Assembly (NCBI RefSeq): GCF_000472425.1
Contig: NZ_AXAI01000003.1
Span: 312,156-376,155, forward strand
Direction: 5' to 3'
From: Bradyrhizobium sp. Tv2a-2
Lineage (GTDB): Bacteria; Pseudomonadota; Alphaproteobacteria; Rhizobiales; Xanthobacteraceae
DNA length: 64,000 bases
The translations under genes and the position numbers were made by a program. The notes beneath the pieces were generated by a model. That model searched no databases. It was given only the letters and a program-made list of their open reading frames with translations, and was not told the DNA's origin. Every line of letters starts with the position of its first letter. Position 1 is the stretch's first letter. Positions 56,059 to 64,000 of the stretch are shown here, one piece after another.

Positions 56059-57510
56059 TTAAAGCGTGCCAGCGGCGCGGAGCTGAGCGCCGGCGCGTGG
56101 CAGGCTCTGGGCGATGGTTGCAAGCACCAGCTTGCGGTCGGCGACCGCACGGTGGAATTGCTCCAGAGCGATATTGAAGGCGGTCAGCGCGCCTTCCGGG
56201 ATCGCGCCGTCCTCGAAGCAATGCAGCGTGTCGCGCAGGATCGTATCCGCCTCGCTCTGCAGGACATCGAGTTCATCGGTCGATTCGCTCCGGCGCGCGA
56301 CCGCGATCATGTCGAGCAGGCGCTCGCGCAGATGGCCGTTGTTGGTGCGCTCGTCGCGCTTGAGATAGCCGGCGAACCAGGCCCCCAGCGAGCCCGTGGC
56401 CGACAGTGCCATCAGGGTCCACCAGATGTAATCGCTGTATTTGTCCAGGAACGTCTTCTCCTCGCCGTCGACAAAGGCGGCGGCACCGGGATGCGCCGGG
56501 ATCACGGCGTCCTTGTCGGTGTCGGGGGTCTCGATCTTTGCGGCCAGCGGGAATTCGGTCAGCAATTGCTGGCGGGCCGCGAAAAGCTGGCGGGTGAGCG
56601 CAGCCACGGTCGATTCCGACAGGCCTTTGCGGGCGACGATGTGGTGGTTGAAGCTGATGGTTTTCACCTCGTCGTCGGGCCGCTCCGGCGAGCCGCCGAA
56701 CGCGCCGGAGGGAATTTCCGCGGACTCATACACAGGATGGTTCTGTGCAATCGCTTCCGCCGAATCGATGGCAAGGAAGGTCGGCTCGCCGCCGTCCTTG
56801 GCAGAAGCAGCGATCGCGTCAGCGGTGATCTTGCTGTTGACCGGGCCGGCGGCGAGATAGACGTCCGCCTTCTGGTTGCGGATGGCCTCGGACGCCTCGG
56901 CGGCGGGGAATTGCACGACATCGACCTTGTTGGGATCGACGCCGGATTGCTGCAGGATCACCTTGAGCAGGTTCACATTGGCCTCGGTCCGGCCGACCAC
57001 GCCGATGCGATGTCCGGCCACCTGGGAGATCTTGGTGATCCTGGCGCCCGACTTCTTTTTGCCCTTTGCCGGCGCCGGCACCCAGATCACCACGACATTC
57101 TTGCGCAGCGTGGCGACGGCCTGCGCATTCTTTGGCACGTCGAGATCGCCGCGGATGATGGCGAGGTCGACCTTGCCCTGCGACAGCGCATCCGCGCTTG
57201 CGACGGCGCCGTCGGTCTGGATCAGTTTCAGCCGGACATGGCCATGGGTTTGCGCGAAAGCATGGGTCAGCGTCTGCACCACCCTGACGTCGTCGCTGTT
57301 GGTCGGCCCAACGGCGATCTTCAACGTCTCCGGCCGCATGACGAAATAATAGCCGCCGGCGATGGCGCCGACCAGTGCGAGGAGCAGGGCGATCGCCACC
57401 AAGAGCGTCTGCCGCCCCGCCTGGCGCGGCGAGGACGCGGCCGGCGCGGCGGCCAATTTGACGCCTCCGGTCATGGATCTCCCAAACAAGCGTTTCAGGC
57501 TTAGCTTCAT
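56059..57510 (-). CDS. TAXI family solute-binding protein with two membrane segments
   Basis: 483 aa. Basic N-terminus, TM helix about residues 35-57 (LLVAIALLLALVGAIAGGYYF), then a periplasmic TAXI/NMT1-like binding domain (LKIAVGPTNSDDVRVVQTL, GKVDLAIIRGDLDVP, GHRIGVVGRTEANVNLLK, ADVYLAAGPVNSK). A second TM around residue 370 (IWWTLMALSATGSLGAWFAGYL) and a 100-residue cytosolic helical tail follow. This anchored layout differs from soluble TRAP receptors and no DctQM permease is nearby, suggesting a sensor or scaffold rather than transport. ATG 57510 chosen (MKLSLKRL). Confidence 0.82.
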   Translation of the reverse strand: MKLSLKRLFGRSMTGGVKLAAAPAASSPRQAGRQTLLVAIALLLALVGAIAGGYYFVMRPETLKIAVGPTNSDDVRVVQTLTHAFAQTHGHVRLKLIQTDGAVASADALSQGKVDLAIIRGDLDVPKNAQAVATLRKNVVVIWVPAPAKGKKKSGARITKISQVAGHRIGVVGRTEANVNLLKVILQQSGVDPNKVDVVQFPAAEASEAIRNQKADVYLAAGPVNSKITADAIAASAKDGGEPTFLAIDSAEAIAQNHPVYESAEIPSGAFGGSPERPDDEVKTISFNHHIVARKGLSESTVAALTRQLFAARQQLLTEFPLAAKIETPDTDKDAVIPAHPGAAAFVDGEEKTFLDKYSDYIWWTLMALSATGSLGAWFAGYLKRDERTNNGHLRERLLDMIAVARRSESTDELDVLQSEADTILRDTLHCFEDGAIPEGALTAFNIALEQFHRAVADRKLVLATIAQSLPRAGAQLRAAGTL

Positions 57511-57643
57511 CTGGCCGGCATGGTTCAAAAGACAGTCTAGCAAATTCCTTGCCCGGAAAGGGTTACAACTGCGTCATGGTTGCCGGACCCAGCGCCAACT
57601 TGCGGTGTTAAGGTAAAGTTCCGGGAAAGCATGGGAGACGATC

Positions 57644-57946
57644 ATGGTGGAGCGGTTATCGGCAGAAGCCCGCAAATCGGCCCTGAAGACCCTGTCCGGC
57701 TGGACCGAGGTGGCGGGCCGGGAGGCGATCGCACGGACCTTCGTATTCAAGGATTTCAACGAGGCCTTCGGCTTCATGTCGCGCGCAGCGCTGGTTGCCG
57801 AGAAACACGACCATCATCCGGAGTGGCGCAATGTCTACAAGACCGTGGAGGTGGTGCTTGCCACTCACGATGCCGGTGGCGTCACCGAGCGCGACGTCGC
57901 CCTTGCCAAGGCAATGAATGCGATCGCAGGCCAACTCGGGGTGTGA
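57644..57946 (+). CDS. phhB: 4a-hydroxytetrahydrobiopterin dehydratase (pterin carbinolamine dehydratase)
   Basis: Dehydrates 4a-hydroxytetrahydropterin formed by aromatic amino acid hydroxylases, recycling the pterin; cytosolic. 100 aa, the family length. Active-site motif EKHDHHPEW (three His and Trp/Pro), preceded by [19 protein letters not shown] and followed by [33 protein letters not shown] before ATG 57644. No phenylalanine hydroxylase adjacent; some family members instead act as molybdopterin or transcription cofactors. Confidence 0.94.
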   Translation: MVERLSAEARKSALKTLSGWTEVAGREAIARTFVFKDFNEAFGFMSRAALVAEKHDHHPEWRNVYKTVEVVLATHDAGGVTERDVALAKAMNAIAGQLGV

Positions 57947-58024
57947 GCCGCGAGTCCTGATAGAGAAACCTTGCACCTGCGGCGCCCAATGCCCAATTGC
58001 TTGTCGTTGGAGGGAGCCGCAGCG

Positions 58025-58399
58025 ATGGCAAGTGAATATTCGGTGGGTTTCGAGCCGGCTGACCGGCTGGCGGAAGACCGCGAAAGCGTACGCCGGAAGT
58101 TCTGGATCAAGTTCAAGCGCGTGGTGGCGAAGCTTCCTTTCGCGGAAGATCTGCTCGCTGCCTATTACTGCGCTTTCGACCGGCAGACGCCGCGCCACGT
58201 CCAGGCGTCGCTGCTAGGGGCGATTGCCTATTTCATCCTGCCGTTCGACTTCATTCCCGACATGCTTCCCGTGCTCGGCTTCACCGATGACGCGGCCATC
58301 CTCGCGACCGCGCTCCGTCTGGTAGCAAGCCACATCACGGACGAGCACCGCCAAGCCGCGCGCGCCGCGCTGAAGCGGGGCATCGACGGCGAAAGCTGA
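58025..58399 (+). CDS. YkvA/DUF1232 family protein
   Basis: 124 aa with the DUF1232 core: LLGAIAYFILPFDFIPDMLPVLGFTDDAAILATALRLV, a hydrophobic amphipathic helix pair around the P-F-D-F-I-P-D motif. The flanks are charged (RKFWIKFKRVVAKLPF). Probably peripheral or integral in the inner membrane; function unknown. ATG 58025 is supported by GGAGGG 10 bp upstream. 78 bp after phhB on the same strand. Confidence 0.9.
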   Translation: MASEYSVGFEPADRLAEDRESVRRKFWIKFKRVVAKLPFAEDLLAAYYCAFDRQTPRHVQASLLGAIAYFILPFDFIPDMLPVLGFTDDAAILATALRLVASHITDEHRQAARAALKRGIDGES

Positions 58400-58546
58400 A
58401 GCGGATTGCCTGTAACGCAATTCGGGTGAGGGGCGCGCAACGCCAACCAGATACCGTAGCCCCTCACCCATTTGCGCTGGACGATGCTGCGCGATCGCCA
58501 GTAGCAACTCGACGTGCGACTCAATACTCAACTCGACTTTCGGCAT

Positions 58547-58570
58547 CGAAGTCGGAGTGATCCGACTTCG
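58547..58570. terminator. perfect 10-bp hairpin in the spacer between YkvA and TAXI genes
   Basis: CGAAGTCGGA (58547-58556) and TCCGACTTCG (58561-58570) around a GTGA loop. Convergent genes flank it. No long T-run follows, so it is a candidate bidirectional factor-assisted terminator only. Confidence 0.45.
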
Positions 58571-58629
58571 ACTGTGCTCAATGCCCAATTCCGGCTCCCC
58601 CGCGAGTTGGGTGGGAGTGGTGAGCCAAA

Positions 58630-59859
58630 CTACTGGCTGGAGCGCGCGCGCCGCGCGGGCTTGGTCTCGGCGGGAGCAGCCGCCTGTGCCTGGGCCTGCG
58701 CATTCTCCTTGGCCGTCTGATCGGCCTGCCAAGCCTGGAATTGCTTGAACAGCGCTTCCTTGTCGGCCTCCGACTGCGCGCCTTTGGCCGCAGCCGGGTT
58801 CTGCTGCAGGAAGTCGTCGAAGCGATTGCGTGCACCTTGTTCGAGGCCGTGCTGATCGAGCCATTGCTTGGCGTAGGGCAGGCGTTGCCAGCCCTGCAGC
58901 GGCGCCGCCAGCGACACTTCCTTCCACTTCGGATGGAAGGGTGGGTTCTGGAATGCCGGGAACTTGGTGAAGAAGGCATCCACGAACAGCGACAGCTTGC
59001 GGTAGCGGTCGGTATTCTGCGCCCAGTTATAGGCCGCAAGCACGGCCGGCACTGCGATGGTGTCGACCTGGCCCTCCTCCTTGGAGATCAGGTTCGGATA
59101 ATCGGCCGAGGTCAGGCGCGCCGGCAGATAGTCGCCCTGCAGTGGCTTGTCGTAATCCACCGTCACGAGATGAAAGCGGCCGTCATTGGCGAAGGTCGAG
59201 ACGGACTTGTAGGGCTTGCCGCCAACCACGATCACGGCGTCGATCTCGCCCTTCTTGAGCTTCTCCATCGCGATGCGCTGCTCGATATAGACGAAATTGG
59301 CCTTCAGTCCGAGCCGCTCGAACACGGTCAGCGCGGTGACGAAGGTGCCGCCATTGGGCAGATCGACGCTGATGGTCTTGCCCTCGAGCTCCCGCAGATT
59401 GTGGAAGGTCTTCGGAGCAATAACCTGCATCTCCTCGTTGTAGAGCTTGGTGACGTAGGTGAATTGCTTCTTGATGTCCTTGGCGAAACCCTTGCGCTCG
59501 AGATAGTCGAGCGTGTCGGCGCGTACGATGCCGAGGTCGACGCCCTGCAGGAACAGAATGTCGGCGACGCTCTGCACCGAGCCGCGGCCGACGATCGGCA
59601 GCACGCGCAGCTGGTTGCCGTTGTCGAGCAGAGAAGCGAGGTCGGCGCCGAACTGCACGTAGGTGCCGCCGATCGTGCCGGTGATCAGCGTCACCGTGTT
59701 GGCATTGAGCGACTGCTTGGTCTGGGCCGAGCCAAATTGAAAGATTGCCCGGAGACTGTCGCTGACCTTGGCCGGGTCATACTCGGTCTCGTCGGCGCGC
59801 GCCGCAAAGCCGCACGCCATCATGATGGCAACGAGTGCCAGTCCGAAAATACGTCGCAT
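58630..59859 (-). CDS. TAXI family TRAP-type solute-binding receptor, periplasmic
   Basis: 409 aa with signal peptide (residues 1-22, MRRIFGLALVAIMMACGFAARA). TAXI domain: VTLITGTIGGTYVQFGADLASLLD, LRVLPIVGRGSVQSVADILFLQGVDLGIVRADTL, EGKTISVDLPNGGTFVTALTVFERLGL and KKGEIDAVIVVGGKPYK. The C-terminus is Ala/Gln-rich. Second TAXI protein within 3 kb, again with no DctM/DctQ-type permease gene beside it. 42 bp downstream of the Sel1-like gene on the same strand, probably co-transcribed. Confidence 0.88.
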   Translation of the reverse strand: MRRIFGLALVAIMMACGFAARADETEYDPAKVSDSLRAIFQFGSAQTKQSLNANTVTLITGTIGGTYVQFGADLASLLDNGNQLRVLPIVGRGSVQSVADILFLQGVDLGIVRADTLDYLERKGFAKDIKKQFTYVTKLYNEEMQVIAPKTFHNLRELEGKTISVDLPNGGTFVTALTVFERLGLKANFVYIEQRIAMEKLKKGEIDAVIVVGGKPYKSVSTFANDGRFHLVTVDYDKPLQGDYLPARLTSADYPNLISKEEGQVDTIAVPAVLAAYNWAQNTDRYRKLSLFVDAFFTKFPAFQNPPFHPKWKEVSLAAPLQGWQRLPYAKQWLDQHGLEQGARNRFDDFLQQNPAAAKGAQSEADKEALFKQFQAWQADQTAKENAQAQAQAAAPAETKPARRARSSQ

Positions 59860-59901
59860 GAGGTTCCCTTGATATCGCGTCGTGATGTCGAAGAAGACGT
59901 G

Positions 59902-60834
59902 TCAGTTCGGCAATTGCGCGAGAAGCCGTTGCGCCTCGGGGGAGCCGAGTTGCGCGGCCTTCTGGTACCAAGCCCGCGCCTTGTCAGGCTCCGGCGTGAT
60001 GTTGCGGACATCCGACGTGCCGAGTGCGGTCGGGTCATAGGTCCGCGCCAGAATCAGCGCCGCGTTGGCGTCCTGGCCCTCGGCGGCGCGCTCGAGCAGA
60101 AGCCGCGCGGCCGGGATGTCGCCCATGGCGAGCATGTCCTTGGCGCGCTTCATCAGCACGGCAAGCTCCTGGGGCTCGATCCGCTTGAGTGGCTGCGTTG
60201 CCGCCTGGGGCTCCGGTGCCTGCGGCATCAGTGCCGGCGACGGCACGGCCGCTTGTGGCGCGGTAGGCGCGACGGCGACGGGCGGGCGCGCCTGCAGCGC
60301 GCTCTGATAGGCGGTGGCGATATCCTCGCGCGAGGGCGCAACGTTGGCGACCACGACGGGCGCTTGCGCGGGTGCTGCGACTTGCGGCTGAACCGGCGGT
60401 GCGCCGCCGTGCGCGGGATCCCTCAACTGCAGGTCGCCGGACGTGAGCTGCGCAGCATCGGCCTGTGCGGTCGCGGAAGGCGTCGGTATAGAAGCGGCAA
60501 TCGATGCCTTGGCGTTGACGATGATGTCGCGCGTGGCGTCGGAGGAAAACCATGCGAACAGCATGGCGACGCCGGATGCCGCAACGACGGCCATCAGGAT
60601 TTTCGAGGAGACCGAAGCCATCCGGCGCTTGCGCGCCGGTACGAATTCCTCCGGCTCCGGTTCGCCATCGGGATCGGAGAGGAACAGCGGGATCGATGGT
60701 TCGGCTGTGTACTCATCCCGCGCGGAGCGTCCGAACTTGTAGGCAGCCGACTGCGTGTTGGTGTCGGTGAGGTCTTCGTCATACCCGTCTAGACTGGGCG
60801 CGAAGGAACGAAATCGCGACTTGTGTTCGACCAT
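59902..60834 (-). CDS. membrane-anchored Sel1/TPR-type repeat protein
   Basis: 310 aa. The N-terminal cytosolic part (1-78) is acidic then basic (FVPARKRRMA); one TM helix about 80-100 (KILMAVVAASGVAMLFAWF); a long Ala/Pro/Gln-rich periplasmic linker; and a C-terminal helical repeat (LAVLMKRAKDMLAMGDIPAARLLLERAAEGQDANAALILARTYDP and ARAWYQKAAQLGSPEAQRLLA) of Sel1 type. ATG 60834 (MVEHKSRFR) chosen. Likely a scaffold; co-directional with the TAXI receptor downstream. Confidence 0.82.
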   Translation of the reverse strand: MVEHKSRFRSFAPSLDGYDEDLTDTNTQSAAYKFGRSARDEYTAEPSIPLFLSDPDGEPEPEEFVPARKRRMASVSSKILMAVVAASGVAMLFAWFSSDATRDIIVNAKASIAASIPTPSATAQADAAQLTSGDLQLRDPAHGGAPPVQPQVAAPAQAPVVVANVAPSREDIATAYQSALQARPPVAVAPTAPQAAVPSPALMPQAPEPQAATQPLKRIEPQELAVLMKRAKDMLAMGDIPAARLLLERAAEGQDANAALILARTYDPTALGTSDVRNITPEPDKARAWYQKAAQLGSPEAQRLLAQLPN

Positions 60835-61364
60835 GATGATGCTTCCCACAACTGTGACGCAACAATTGGGGCAGCCGCTCGGCCAGAACTTTCCCTGCTT
60901 ATTATAGTTGTCCAGACGCCGCCCCGGTACTGGAACGCCTAATCCGCCGTTTGAATCAGCCCAAAAGACGGCCCTCTTTGGCGCGAATGGGGAGATATTT
61001 TGGATTTATTGAGGCGCATGCGAACAATTCACGCCGAGATTGCGTGGCCTCTTTTATTCAAATCCGGCGCAATCGGGCATGTTGCATCAGATGATCTGTT
61101 GCAGCGATTGCGCAGCCTTGGGCGGCGGGCCGAGTCACGAATCTCTGCGCCGCGCCGCAATAACTTGTGCATGCACATCGATCGGCAGCCGGCAGCGCGG
61201 GGTGACGGCGGCGTTGGTCAAGCGCCGATTGCCGCACGCGAGACGGCATTATCCCGCCGTCACCGCTGATGGCTAATTTGTGGCAATCTTGCGGAACATG
61301 ACATTCGTGCGAAGGATCGCGCGTAATTAGTTGCGACGGTTAACGCGCGACCCTGCAGCGCCGC
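60835..61364. other. 530-bp spacer without recognised gene
   Basis: Divergent neither side: upstream of the Sel1-like gene and downstream of the oxidoreductase gene, both minus. Open frames on the plus strand near 61000-61276 have no motif. An A+T-rich stretch (60895-61020) may hold promoter signals. Nothing else is supported. Confidence 0.5.
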
Positions 61365-62339
61365 TCAGGGATGCAGGATCACCTTGCCCATGGCTTGGCG
61401 GCCCGCCAGTACTTTCAGCGCATCGGCGGTCTGCGCGAGCGGGAAGGTGCGATCGACGTGGGAGGAGATCTTGCCCTCCGCGGTCCATTGCACGAGCTTC
61501 TGCAGATTGGTTCGGTTTTTTGCCGGGTTCAGCCGTGCCCAATTGCCCCAGAACACGCCGCGGATGTCGCAGCCCTTGAGCAATGCGAGGTTGAGCGGCA
61601 TTTTCGGAATGTCGCCGGCGGCAAAGCCGATCACCAGGAAGCGGCCTTCCCATGCGATCGAGCGCAAGGCAGCTTCGGCGTAAGTGCCGCCGACGGGATC
61701 GAAGATGATGTCGGCGCCCTTGCCGTCGGTCAGCCGTCGCAAACCTTCCTTCAAGTCTTCCTTGGCGTAGTTCAGCGTCAACTCGGCGCCGTGCGCTTTG
61801 GCAAATTCAAGCTTCTCCTCCGACGAGGCGCAGGCGATCACCTTGAGCCCCATCAGCTTGCCGAGCTCGCAAGCCGCGAGGCCCGTGCCGCCGGCGGCAC
61901 CGAGCACGGCAAGCGTCTCGCCCTTCTTGGGGCTTGCGCGATCTTCCAGCGCATGCAGCGCCGTGCCGTAGATGATGATGATGCCCGCAGCACGGTCGAA
62001 GTCGAGACTGTCGGGAATCTTGACAATCGACGCGGCCGGCAGCGCGATCTTCTCACGCGCGCCATTATGGCCGCAGGAGGCCACCACGCGATCGCCGACC
62101 TTCAGATCGGTGACGCCGGGGCCGACGCTCTCGATCACGCCGGCAACTTCGGCCGCGGGCGAGAACGGGAAGGGCGGTTTGATCTGGTACTTGCCCTGGA
62201 TCATCAGGATGTCGAAAAAATTCAGCGCCGCCGCCTTGATCGCGATCACGGCCTGTCCAGCCTCCGCCACCGGATCGGGGATGTCCGCCAGCACGAGATC
62301 GTCGGGTTGGCAAAATTGCGAGCAGAGAATGGCTTTCAT
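61365..62339 (-). CDS. NADPH:quinone oxidoreductase family protein (zinc-free MDR)
   Basis: 324-aa medium-chain reductase without the catalytic zinc ligands. The N-terminal GroES-like domain has AAALNFFDILMIQGKYQIKPPFPFSPAAEVAGVIESVGPGV; the Rossmann domain has ETLAVLGAAGGTGLAACELGKLMG, and GADIIFDPVGGTYAEAALR is typical of the quinone oxidoreductase/acryloyl-CoA-reductase-like branch. ATG 62339 (MKAILCSQF) chosen. Divergent from the dienoyl-CoA-reductase-like SDR (158 bp), so the pair may act together in fatty or organic acid degradation; that is inference. Confidence 0.92.
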   Translation of the reverse strand: MKAILCSQFCQPDDLVLADIPDPVAEAGQAVIAIKAAALNFFDILMIQGKYQIKPPFPFSPAAEVAGVIESVGPGVTDLKVGDRVVASCGHNGAREKIALPAASIVKIPDSLDFDRAAGIIIIYGTALHALEDRASPKKGETLAVLGAAGGTGLAACELGKLMGLKVIACASSEEKLEFAKAHGAELTLNYAKEDLKEGLRRLTDGKGADIIFDPVGGTYAEAALRSIAWEGRFLVIGFAAGDIPKMPLNLALLKGCDIRGVFWGNWARLNPAKNRTNLQKLVQWTAEGKISSHVDRTFPLAQTADALKVLAGRQAMGKVILHP

Positions 62340-62497
62340 GGATACACCCGGGTTTCGGTCGCAGAGTTGATGATTCCAGCTTGTCATTGCGAGCGCGGCG
62401 AAGCAATCCAGCGCGGCACAAAGATGATGAATTGCCTCGTCGCGTGCGCCATTCTCAACTGCGGGGCGTGGCGGCCGGCTCAGGGAGGAATAGAACA

Positions 62498-63337
62498 ATG
62501 TTTGAAAAGAACCTGCTGAAGGACAAGCGCATCCTCGTCACCGGCGGTGGTAGCGGACTTGGCGCCGCAATGGGCCGCCGCTTCCTGGAGCTCGGTGCCG
62601 AGATCGTCATTTGCGGCCGCAGGCGGGAACTCCTGGAAACGACCGCAGCAGAGCTGCGAGCGGCCACGGGCGGCACGGTCAGTGCGATCGCCTGCGACAT
62701 CCGCGATGGAGCCGGCGTCGATGCCATGATGGACGAGATCTGGCGCGAGGCGCCGCTCGACATCCTGGTCAACAATGCCGCGGCGACCTTTATCGCGCAG
62801 ACGGAGCAGCTGTCATTCCGTGCGGCGGATGCCATCCTCGCGCCAACTCTGCATGGCACCATGTATTGCACGATCGCAACAGGCAGACGCTGGATCGAAG
62901 GCGGTCACAAAGGCGTGGTGCTCTCGATCCTATCGACCTCCACCATCACCGGCCGCGCCTTCACCGTGCCCTCGGCGATGGCGAAATCGGCGGTACTTGC
63001 GATGACCAGGAGTCTTGCGGTGGAGTGGGGACCGAAGGGCATCCGCACGGTGGCGATCGCGCCGGGCGCGTTTCCGACGCCTGGTGCCTCGGGCCAGCTG
63101 CGCCCGGAGGGCCGCGACTCCGGCTGGGCCGCGCGCAATCCGCTCGGCCGCGTCGGCGAGCACCGCGAGCTCGCCGATCTTGCAAGCTTCCTGATCTCGG
63201 ATGCCGCCGCCTATATCAATGGTGAGATGGTGGTGCAGGACGGTGGCGCACATCTGCGCTCGTCCGGCGCCGAAGATCTGCTGCAATGGAGCGAAGCGCG
63301 GTGGCGCGATCTGCGCGCGTCGCGCGGCAAAAGCTAG
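62498..63337 (+). CDS. SDR of the 2,4-dienoyl-CoA reductase type
   Basis: 279 aa, cytosolic. TGGGSGLGAAMGRRF cofactor loop, ICGRRRELLE, and NNAAATFI where classical SDRs have NNAG. The active-site region reads STITGRAFTVPSAMAKSAVLAMTRSLAVEWGPKG: Lys of YxxxK is present but Tyr is replaced by Ser, as in mitochondrial-type 2,4-dienoyl-CoA reductases whose Tyr lies elsewhere. PGAFPTPGASGQLRP fits the same group. Would reduce 2,4-dienoyl-CoA intermediates in beta-oxidation of unsaturated fatty acids. SD AGGGAGGA before ATG 62498. Confidence 0.88.
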   Translation: MFEKNLLKDKRILVTGGGSGLGAAMGRRFLELGAEIVICGRRRELLETTAAELRAATGGTVSAIACDIRDGAGVDAMMDEIWREAPLDILVNNAAATFIAQTEQLSFRAADAILAPTLHGTMYCTIATGRRWIEGGHKGVVLSILSTSTITGRAFTVPSAMAKSAVLAMTRSLAVEWGPKGIRTVAIAPGAFPTPGASGQLRPEGRDSGWAARNPLGRVGEHRELADLASFLISDAAAYINGEMVVQDGGAHLRSSGAEDLLQWSEARWRDLRASRGKS

Positions 63338-63514
63338 GCTAAGATGAGACCGCAATTAGCGAAGCGTTAGTTACCAAGGGGCTAAATACGAAGGCCAAGT
63401 GACGATCGTTCGTGGTTTCCTTTCGACGAATCGCAATCACGGCGATGGCTCGCCTTGTACGTTCCAATCTCGGGCCATCTTCCAGTCACAATATTGGAGG
63501 AACCAACCGCACCA

Positions 63515-64000
63515 TGTGGTTTCGGCGGGCGCTGACAATCTTGGCCATCAACGGGCTGGCGTGCGGGGTTGCCGACCTCGCGCTGGCGCAGGCTGCGCCA
63601 TCTCCAAAGCCCGCGAAGACCACGGCCAAGCCGGCGGCAGCGCCGAAATCGCCGGCAGCTGCTGTGGCAGGTGGCGCCGAGCCTGTCCTCATCGGCCAGT
63701 TCGGTACCTGGGGCGCCTACACCGCGACCCCGAACGGCAAGAAGGTGTGCTTTGCGCTGGCCAAGCCCACCTCGTCCAAGACCAATCCGCCGAACCGGCC
63801 GCGCGATCCGGCCTTTGCCTTCGTCTCGACGCGGCCTTCGGAGAAGGTCTTTAACGAGGTCTCGGTCATGATCGGCTATGCCCTCAAGCCGGGATCGGAA
63901 TCGACGCTCGAGGTCGGCGGCGCGAGTTACGCGATGTACACCCAGGGCGACGGGCTCTGGATCAAGAATGCTGCAGAAGAGGAGCGCATGGTCGAGGCCA
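63515..64000 (+). CDS. invasion-associated locus B (IalB)-like secreted protein, 3' end outside window
   Basis: 162 codons visible, cut by the window end. Signal peptide (residues 1-26, ending LALAQA), a Pro/Ala/Lys linker, then the IalB domain: LIGQFGTWGAYTATPNGKKVCFALAKP, PAFAFVSTRPSEKVFNEVSVMIGY and SYAMYTQGDGLWI. The family is widespread in Rhizobiales as periplasmic or envelope proteins; its virulence name comes from Bartonella and does not imply pathogenicity. SD TTGGAGGAA about 16-18 bp before ATG 63515. Confidence 0.85.

Noticed and set aside
56047..57504. Plus-strand frame of 485 codons opposite the anchored TAXI gene.
   Set aside because: The minus frame has a clear TAXI domain and membrane helices; the plus frame has none.
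58741..60792. Plus-strand open frame of 683 codons.
   Set aside because: Antisense to the TAXI and Sel1-like genes; composition typical of a shadow frame.

Overview
The window looks like chromosome of a Bradyrhizobium-type alphaproteobacterium (Nitrobacteraceae). The evidence is high G+C coding sequence with strong G/C third-position bias, alphaproteobacterial gene neighbourhoods (rsmB-heparinase-purH, tsaD/hemD/Mic60-like/HemY-like, IalB, DUF1674, many secreted Cys-rich and TAXI proteins), and several families of short interspersed palindromic repeats that I associate with Bradyrhizobium genomes. No database search was possible; family names rest on motifs and length.

Layout. 1-8.6 kb: end-truncated ketopantoate reductase, MATE exporter, divergent DUF2239/GST pair sharing a palindrome, two MFS carriers and an exported gamma-glutamyltransferase. 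8.7-19 kb: purH, heparinase-like protein and rsmB (minus), DUF1674, an L,D-transpeptidase, acs and topoisomerase IB. 19-25 kb: an accessory island. It starts with 1.2 kb lacking convincing genes, then carries a more A+T-rich two-gene module with the hallmarks of the Gabija anti-phage system (GajA-type OLD ATPase/TOPRIM nuclease plus GajB-type UvrD helicase). A decayed tRNA-like sequence and two orphan minus-strand genes follow. 25-35 kb: DUF4403 and lipase operon, EVE protein, gpsA, tsaD, hemD (no hemC beside it), Mic60-like and HemY-like membrane proteins, tRNA-Thr(CGT). 35-46 kb: polysaccharide deacetylase, two small Cys-rich secreted paralogues, an MFS_3 exporter, a frameshifted hydrolase remnant, a cytochrome P450, a class III nucleotide cyclase, TerB, SDR, a glutamine amidotransferase and tRNA-Ala(CGC). 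46-55 kb: YggT, DUF167, folD, ppa, GNAT, a hydrolase/DUF2269/(deleted SDR)/DCC operon, an amine oxidase and typA. 55-64 kb: a Crp-type regulator divergent from a single-domain response regulator, two orphan TAXI binding proteins, pterin dehydratase, YkvA, a Sel1-type protein, a quinone oxidoreductase, a dienoyl-CoA-reductase-like SDR and an end-truncated IalB gene.

Most genes are housekeeping or ordinary accessory metabolism. The parts most worth following up are the Gabija-like island with its unexplained companions, the palindromic element that sits 5-13 bases from a stop codon in all seven copies, and two clear gene-decay events (39.4 kb and 50.4 kb).
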